From the NCBI GenBank assembly GCA_964557855.1, contig CAZLBP010000012.1, forward strand, positions 1 through 64,000: a stretch of 64,000 nt of DNA, given 5' to 3'. Origin of the DNA: JAJRZL01 sp964557855 (GTDB taxonomy: Bacteria > Zixibacteria > MSB-5A5 > GN15 > FEB-12). Shown piece after piece: positions 59,847 to 64,000 of the stretch. The translations under genes were made by a program, and so were the position numbers. Under the pieces are notes generated by a model, which was given only the letters and a program-made list of their open reading frames with translations, was not told the origin of the DNA and did no database searches. The stretch's first letter is position 1, and each line of letters starts with the position of its first letter.

Positions 59847-60501
59847 GGCTCCCAATAATACTGATTTCTTCGCATTCGGCAACCGTTGTTCGTGAAGGTC
59901 AATCTGTCGTGTTTCTCCCTTGCTCCGCAAGGTAAGGGACCCGAACTGTTGCCCTTATCGGGCGAGTTGCTGTTGATATTGAAGATTTTTCAAGAACCCA
60001 CCCCTTAATCCCCTCCTTGGAGGGGAAGAAGAACAAGAATCCCTCCCTGGGGGCATGTTGAAAAAGTTACATCGCCGGTTGCGGCAGGTCCTGCGGATCC
60101 ACGTCAGTGGAGTTGTGTGACCTGCCGCTTCAGTGTGCCAACGAGTTGCGTGTCGGGTCACAATCCCGCTAAAGCGGGCTCAAGACCTGACACAACAGCA
60201 CATGGGGTTTTTCAACACGCTGCTGGGGGGGATTACAAGATGAGACCTCATCGAACGCCAATTGCAATTATACGTAAACGTCGAGTATTAAATCCCCTCT
60301 TGAGAGGGGTGGCCGAAGGCCGGGGTGTGTTCTTGACGGCTGATAGGTGTCCACGTCTGCGTCCCACTGGATTCCTGCCTTCGCAGGAATGACGGATTTG
60401 CCCGGACCAAGGTCCGGGGCACAGGGCCAACGAGTTACGTGTCGGGTCGCAATCCCGCTGGCGCGGGTCAAGACCCGGCACACCAGTAACCGGGTTTTCT
60501 G
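59847..60501. repeat. Repeat-packed intergenic region
   Basis: Contains family C (59905-59948), an AATCCCCTCC-TTGG-AGGGG palindrome near 60007-60027, a terminal-inverted-repeat element (60054-60219) that encloses a family A two-hairpin repeat (60079-60196), a CCCCTC/GAGGGG palindrome with a GGCC core (60293-60325), a family B copy (60367-60393), and a truncated family A copy (60426-60484). No gene. Confidence 0.7.
60054..60219. repeat. Terminal-inverted-repeat element enclosing a family A repeat
   Basis: GTTGAAAAA (60057-60065) and TTTTTCAAC (60208-60216) are perfect inverted copies, extending to 11 of 12. CTGGGGG flanks it on both sides (60047-60053 and 60223-60229), as a target-site duplication might. 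Confidence 0.55.
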
Positions 60502-60530
60502 TTGACATTAAAACCGGGCCACCCTACATT
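60502..60530 (+). promoter_or_regulatory. Promoter at the head of the metal-uptake operon
   Basis: TTGACA (60502-60507), 17-base spacer, TACATT (60525-60530). Transcription would begin at about 60537, the A of the small gene's ATG, which would leave no leader. Confidence 0.7.
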
Positions 60531-60536
60531 CCGGCC

Positions 60537-60818
60537 ATGATATTCAATCGCAGGTTCACATACGCCGTCAGACTGGCGACAGCGGCACTCATACTGATAG
60601 GGTTCGCTCTACTGCTCGAACATGCCGCTCATTGCGAATCCGGCCAGGCCGTTTGCCTGATGTGCAAGCTCACTCACGGGCTTGCTCTGCATGTCGCGGC
60701 GCTGATCATTCTGCAGATTCTGTATGTTGTGCATATTATTTGCATCTCTCCACAATACAGTGTTGTAGTCAATATCTACTCCGCGGACAGCGCTCGCGCT
60801 CCTCCCCGACCTGCCTGA
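60537..60818 (+). CDS. Small two-segment membrane protein, possibly leaderless
   Basis: 93 residues. Two hydrophobic segments (about 11-30 and 48-70) flank a Cys-containing loop (HCESGQAVCLMCKLTHG), which with nearby His could bind a metal. No ribosome site is visible; the promoter ends 6 bases before the ATG, so the mRNA could start at the initiation codon. It lies 84 bases before the metal-operon outer-membrane gene. I do not recognise the family. It could be a metal-related accessory protein or, less likely, an untranslated stretch. Confidence 0.55.
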   Translation: MIFNRRFTYAVRLATAALILIGFALLLEHAAHCESGQAVCLMCKLTHGLALHVAALIILQILYVVHIICISPQYSVVVNIYSADSARAPPRPA

Positions 60819-60902
60819 TATCTACCGCTAATTCTTTTCAGTCTAACCATCTAGTTCCGACAGCCTGAGACAAAGCGCTCATGGCCGTCTAAGGAGTTAT
60901 GT

Positions 60903-62117
60903 ATGATATTGAGATGCTTTTTATCCTGCGTGATATTGCTCATATTGCCTGGCGGACTTCAGGGCCAAACGACAATAAACCCGGATATCTCGGTCGTCGG
61001 TGACTTCCGTGGGTTAATCCACAACGATGAATCCCGCCCGTCCGAGATTGAGAAAGTCACGATCGCCGACCCCGGTATGGAACTGGTCGCTTCCGGTTAC
61101 TTAAATCCGTATGCGCGCGCCGATGCCGTCGTGGGCTGGCACGGCGGTCACAATGCCGAGATTGAGGAGCTGTACGCCACCATCCTGCGCGGCTTGCCGC
61201 TCGGCCTCAACTTGCGCGTCGGGAAGTACCTGCTGGAATTCGGTCGCCTGAACCCGGTGCACGAGCATGCCTGGTCGTTCATCAAACGGCCCTTACCCCA
61301 TGAGCTCTTCTTCGGCGAGGAAGGACTCAACGATATGGCCGTACGAGCCTCCGTCCTGCTCCCAACCGGAGGCGCCTACACGGAACTGATGGCGGGAGTT
61401 CTTAAAGGAAATGCACTGCATGGACATCATCACGAAGAAGAAGAGCATGAGCACGAAAAGGTGTCCTTATCCCGAAATAGCCCCCGGACCCTGCTCTCTT
61501 TTGCCCAGGAGGATGAACACGAAGAGGAATCCGAACGCATTGATCCCGGCTTCTTTGGCCGCCTGACCACTTCTCTGGCCCTGGCCGATGCCGCCGAACT
61601 GGCCCTCGGCGCCTCCGTGGTAAATGCCGTCTACGCGGAATCCGAACATGAACACGAAAGTGAATTGGCTCTGCAGGAACACGAACACCACACTGAGCAA
61701 CTCCGCGCCTGGGTAACCGGCGTTGACGCCAAGTACAAGTACCGCCCCTCTCGCTACACTTCGCTTCAGATCGAAGCCGAAGGCTTGCTGCGCTCAGAGG
61801 AATTGCCGGAACATGACAATCTCACATCTTACGGTGGTTATGGCTATCTCGACTACCGCTTCCGTCAGAAATATAACATCGGCGGTATTTTTGAGTATGT
61901 CAGTCGCAAGGAACTCCATGAACACGAGGGTGAGCACGAAGAAGAGACTTCCGATACCTGGCGCGCCGGTCTCTTCGTGGGCTTCTCTCCCATCGAAGAA
62001 ACCAGTCTGGTGCGGCTGGCCGGACACTGGACGGAACCGGAAGAAGAGGATGGTTTCTTTGAAGTTACTCTGCAATTCGTATTCAGCCTGGGACCACACC
62101 AGCCCCACAATTTCTAG
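60903..62117 (+). CDS. His-rich outer-membrane porin-like protein, likely metal uptake
   Basis: 404 residues, preceded by AAGGAG. Signal peptide (about 1-21), then a beta-barrel-like sequence with the loops YLNPYARADAV, FGRLNPVHEHAWSF and a Phe-ending last strand. Three His/Glu-rich loops (HGHHHEEEEHEHE around residue 175, EHEHESELALQEHEHH near 245, HEHEGEHEEE near 340) are suited to zinc or similar cations and probably face outside. It sits 9 bases before a zinc-type binding protein, so the outer-membrane step of metal uptake is likely. It is not a classic TonB receptor: no plug domain or TonB box is seen. Confidence 0.85.
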   Translation: MILRCFLSCVILLILPGGLQGQTTINPDISVVGDFRGLIHNDESRPSEIEKVTIADPGMELVASGYLNPYARADAVVGWHGGHNAEIEELYATILRGLPLGLNLRVGKYLLEFGRLNPVHEHAWSFIKRPLPHELFFGEEGLNDMAVRASVLLPTGGAYTELMAGVLKGNALHGHHHEEEEHEHEKVSLSRNSPRTLLSFAQEDEHEEESERIDPGFFGRLTTSLALADAAELALGASVVNAVYAESEHEHESELALQEHEHHTEQLRAWVTGVDAKYKYRPSRYTSLQIEAEGLLRSEELPEHDNLTSYGGYGYLDYRFRQKYNIGGIFEYVSRKELHEHEGEHEEETSDTWRAGLFVGFSPIEETSLVRLAGHWTEPEEEDGFFEVTLQFVFSLGPHQPHNF

Positions 62118-62126
62118 GAGGTCAAC

Positions 62127-63011
62127 ATGTTCAAACTGAAGATATTCATGCTCGTCTTTTGGCTGTTGCCGATCACTCTGTGGGCGAAAATAAACGTCGT
62201 TTCGTCCACCAGCGACCTGGCGTACTTCGCGCGCGAAATAGGCGGGGAGCACGTTGTTGTCACCTCTATCGCCTCACCGAAAACCGACGTGCATTTTGTG
62301 GAGGTCCGTCCCAGCTACATGATAAAAGTAGCACGCGCCGACGTGGCCCTGAAAGTCGGTCTGGAGCTCGACATGTGGATGGATCGCATCATTGATGGTT
62401 CTCGTAACGACGATCTGGGAATAGTCGATTGTTCTCGATATATTCGGCCTTTAGAAGTTCCGACGTTCAAGGCCGATGCCCGTTACGGCGACCTGCATCG
62501 ATACGGCAACCCCCATTACTGGATTGGACCTCAGAACGTCCGGGCTATTTCGGACGCAATTGTCGAGGGTCTGACGGCGGCCGCTCCGGAGCACGCGGAG
62601 GCGTTTCAAAAGAACCGGGAACTTCTGCTGGCGGACCTCGACCTCGGCCTGACGAAACTGGAGGACAAAGTCCGGAAATTGTCCGGCGCCGAAGTCATCT
62701 ACTACCACAATTCCTGGCCGTATTTCAATGAGTACGCCGGGATTGAAGCAGTCGACTTCATAGAACCCTACCCGGGCGTTCCCCCGTCACCGTCTCATAT
62801 CAAAGAACTGATCGATATCTGTCAGGCGCGGCAACTGTCGATCATCGCGGTCGAGCCTTATTTCGACAAGCGCGTACCGCGCAGAATTGCCGAGGAGTCG
62901 AACGCCGCTGTCGTCACACTTTACCCATCCGTCGGGGGTCGAGACGAAAAGGAAACGTATCTGGAATGGCTCGAGGGCAACCTGGATGCGCTGATTGAGG
63001 CCCTGAAGTAA
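62127..63011 (+). CDS. znuA: Zinc/manganese ABC transporter substrate-binding protein
   Basis: 294 residues, cluster A-I binding protein with signal peptide (about 1-20, no lipobox Cys). Metal ligands expected: His56 (TDVHFVEVRPS), His130 (GNPHYWIGP), His194 (YYHNSWPYF) and an acidic residue near 247 (EPYFDKR). The His-rich loop often found in zinc-specific ZnuA is missing here; the neighbouring outer-membrane protein supplies the His-rich loops instead. Zn versus Mn cannot be settled. AGGAGG precedes the ATG; stop overlaps the permease start. Confidence 0.9.
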   Translation: MFKLKIFMLVFWLLPITLWAKINVVSSTSDLAYFAREIGGEHVVVTSIASPKTDVHFVEVRPSYMIKVARADVALKVGLELDMWMDRIIDGSRNDDLGIVDCSRYIRPLEVPTFKADARYGDLHRYGNPHYWIGPQNVRAISDAIVEGLTAAAPEHAEAFQKNRELLLADLDLGLTKLEDKVRKLSGAEVIYYHNSWPYFNEYAGIEAVDFIEPYPGVPPSPSHIKELIDICQARQLSIIAVEPYFDKRVPRRIAEESNAAVVTLYPSVGGRDEKETYLEWLEGNLDALIEALK

Positions 63012-63841
63012 TGGACTACCTGTCCTTCTTGCTCTGGCCGTTCATCGCCGCTCTGGTGCTGGTCGGCATTCATGTCTACTTCGGGTTGCATGTCATCAAG
63101 CGAGGGATCATCTTCGTGGATCTCTCGCTCGCCCAGGTGGCGGCCCTGGGAATGACGGTATCGTTCCTGCTGGGGAACCACCCCGACGATATTGTCGCGT
63201 ATGTCTTTTCACTGGGATTCGCACTGATTGGCGGCACCATCTTCACCTTCACGCGCAATATCGAAAGCAAAATCCCGCAGGAGGCAATAATCGGCATCGT
63301 CTATGCCGTCAGTTCCGCGGCCGCCATCCTGGCGGTCAGCCACTCGCCCGAGGGTGCGGAGCACATTCGCTACATTCTGGTCGGCAGTCTCCTGACCGTC
63401 ACCCCGCTGGCAGTCCTGAAAACAGCCGGAGTCTACGTTGTGGTGGGCTTGTTTCATTGGCTCGCCCGCTCCCAATTTCTAAGTATATCCTTTAATCACG
63501 GCCCGGGACTCGTGCGCGAGAGACTCTGGGATTGGCTGTTCTATGCTACCTTTGCGGTGGTGGTGACGTCGTCCGTACGAATCTGCGGCGTCTTGCTGGT
63601 CTTCATCTTTTTGGTGGTGCCGTCGGTTTTCGCGGCCGTCATAACCGACAGCATAGGGCGGCGGTTGATCTACGGCTGGGTGTTCGGCCTGGTCGGGTCG
63701 GCGGCCGGCATGCTGCTGTCGTTTTGGTTGGACACACCTACCGGCGCGACTATTGTGTGCGCCTTTGGCGCCCTGTTGGGGGTGTTTGCCTTGATGCGCA
63801 CTTGGCGCCGGCGACGACTATGTCGGCACCGGCTTGCTTGA
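63011..63841 (+). CDS. znuB: Zinc/manganese ABC transporter permease
   Basis: 276 residues, ABC-3 family inner-membrane permease with about eight hydrophobic segments. FVDLSLAQVAALGM and the later RICGVLLVFIFLVVPSVFAAVI are family motifs. Its start overlaps the znuA-like stop codon (TAATG). It is the last gene of the operon in view, and no ATPase gene lies beside it. Its 3' end overlaps the convergent partial gene at 63818 by 24 bases. Confidence 0.92.
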   Translation: MDYLSFLLWPFIAALVLVGIHVYFGLHVIKRGIIFVDLSLAQVAALGMTVSFLLGNHPDDIVAYVFSLGFALIGGTIFTFTRNIESKIPQEAIIGIVYAVSSAAAILAVSHSPEGAEHIRYILVGSLLTVTPLAVLKTAGVYVVVGLFHWLARSQFLSISFNHGPGLVRERLWDWLFYATFAVVVTSSVRICGVLLVFIFLVVPSVFAAVITDSIGRRLIYGWVFGLVGSAAGMLLSFWLDTPTGATIVCAFGALLGVFALMRTWRRRRLCRHRLA

Positions 63842-64000
63842 AGTCAACAGCTCGTGAATGACCTGCCCCAGTTCCGATGGCCTGTAGGGTTTGGGCACGA
63901 CGCTGTCAAACCCATTTTGCGCGTAATTGGCCATCACCGGATCGTTGGAGTAGCCGCTGGACACCACGGCCTTTATCTGCGGGTCCAGTTTGCGTAAAGC
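63818..64000 (-). CDS. C-terminal end of a response-regulator receiver domain (partial)
   Basis: The last 60 residues of a protein that continues beyond the window. VVSSGYSNDPVMANYAQNGF and VVPKPYRPSELGQVIHELL are the last third of a receiver domain; Lys in VPKPY is the conserved receiver lysine. The Ser in SSGYSND resembles receivers of hybrid sensor kinases, so the full protein is probably a hybrid histidine kinase or a large regulator. 5' end lies outside. Confidence 0.8.
   Translation of the reverse strand, partial: ALRKLDPQIKAVVSSGYSNDPVMANYAQNGFDSVVPKPYRPSELGQVIHELLTSSKPVPT

Overview
The window looks like chromosomal DNA from a bacterium of the FCB superphylum, plausibly candidate phylum Zixibacteria or a close relative. 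This is inferred from gene content, not from a marker gene. Four secreted proteins end in the C-terminal sorting domain typical of type IX secretion (a 'YPNPFNP' start and a Lys-rich last strand). Five others end in a duplicated dockerin-like tail (NVDG ... GPIDVxDLxYLVxYLFxGGPPPP). Sigma70-like promoters and AAGGAG-type ribosome binding sites are easy to see.

Layout. 1-8.1 kb: the end of a tRNA-Met, then two large subtilisin-like proteases with PKD domains, each closed by the same hairpin terminator. 8.1-12.3 kb: a beta-barrel protein, a methyltransferase and a two-gene reverse transsulfuration operon (CBS plus cystathionine lyase/synthase). 12.8-18.9 kb: three tandem paralogues built from Cys-rich cohesin-like modules and dockerin-like tails. 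19-22.3 kb: serine biosynthesis (serC, serA-like) with a DUF1015 gene. 22.8-29.5 kb: two giant secreted metalloproteases (M6 and M12B-like) with thrombospondin-3 repeats and the same dockerin-like tails. 30-32.6 kb: two secreted proteins with type IX tails. 32.8-46.1 kb: mostly housekeeping and metabolism: a GH35-like glycosidase, a gamma-glutamyltranspeptidase lipoprotein, a 57-residue orphan gene, DUF427, an FAD oxidoreductase, folE, a membrane protein, tRNA-Gln, spoVG, ispE, aconitase and a membrane-anchored hypothetical. 46.2-50.7 kb: a MacAB-type ABC efflux operon. 51-58.1 kb: a glycosyltransferase, an acyl-CoA dehydrogenase, an LppM-like lipoprotein, rluB and a trpS-scpA-scpB operon. 58.1-60.5 kb: a non-coding zone packed with palindromic repeats around an unusual NarL-type regulator. 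60.5-63.8 kb: a zinc/manganese uptake operon, followed by the end of a receiver-domain protein.

The most distinctive theme is the secreted multi-domain set between 0.5 and 32.6 kb. Proteases and module-rich proteins carry one of two tail types, never both. The tandem Cys-rich proteins look like possible scaffolds for the dockerin-tailed metalloproteases. This suggests, without proving, an extracellular protein-degrading assembly analogous to a cellulosome but built on non-canonical dockerin-like loops.

Other points of interest are a regulator that has lost its phospho-acceptor Asp, an apparently leaderless small membrane protein at the head of the metal operon, 18-bp tandem copies of the end of trpS including its stop codon, and several families of dispersed palindromes.
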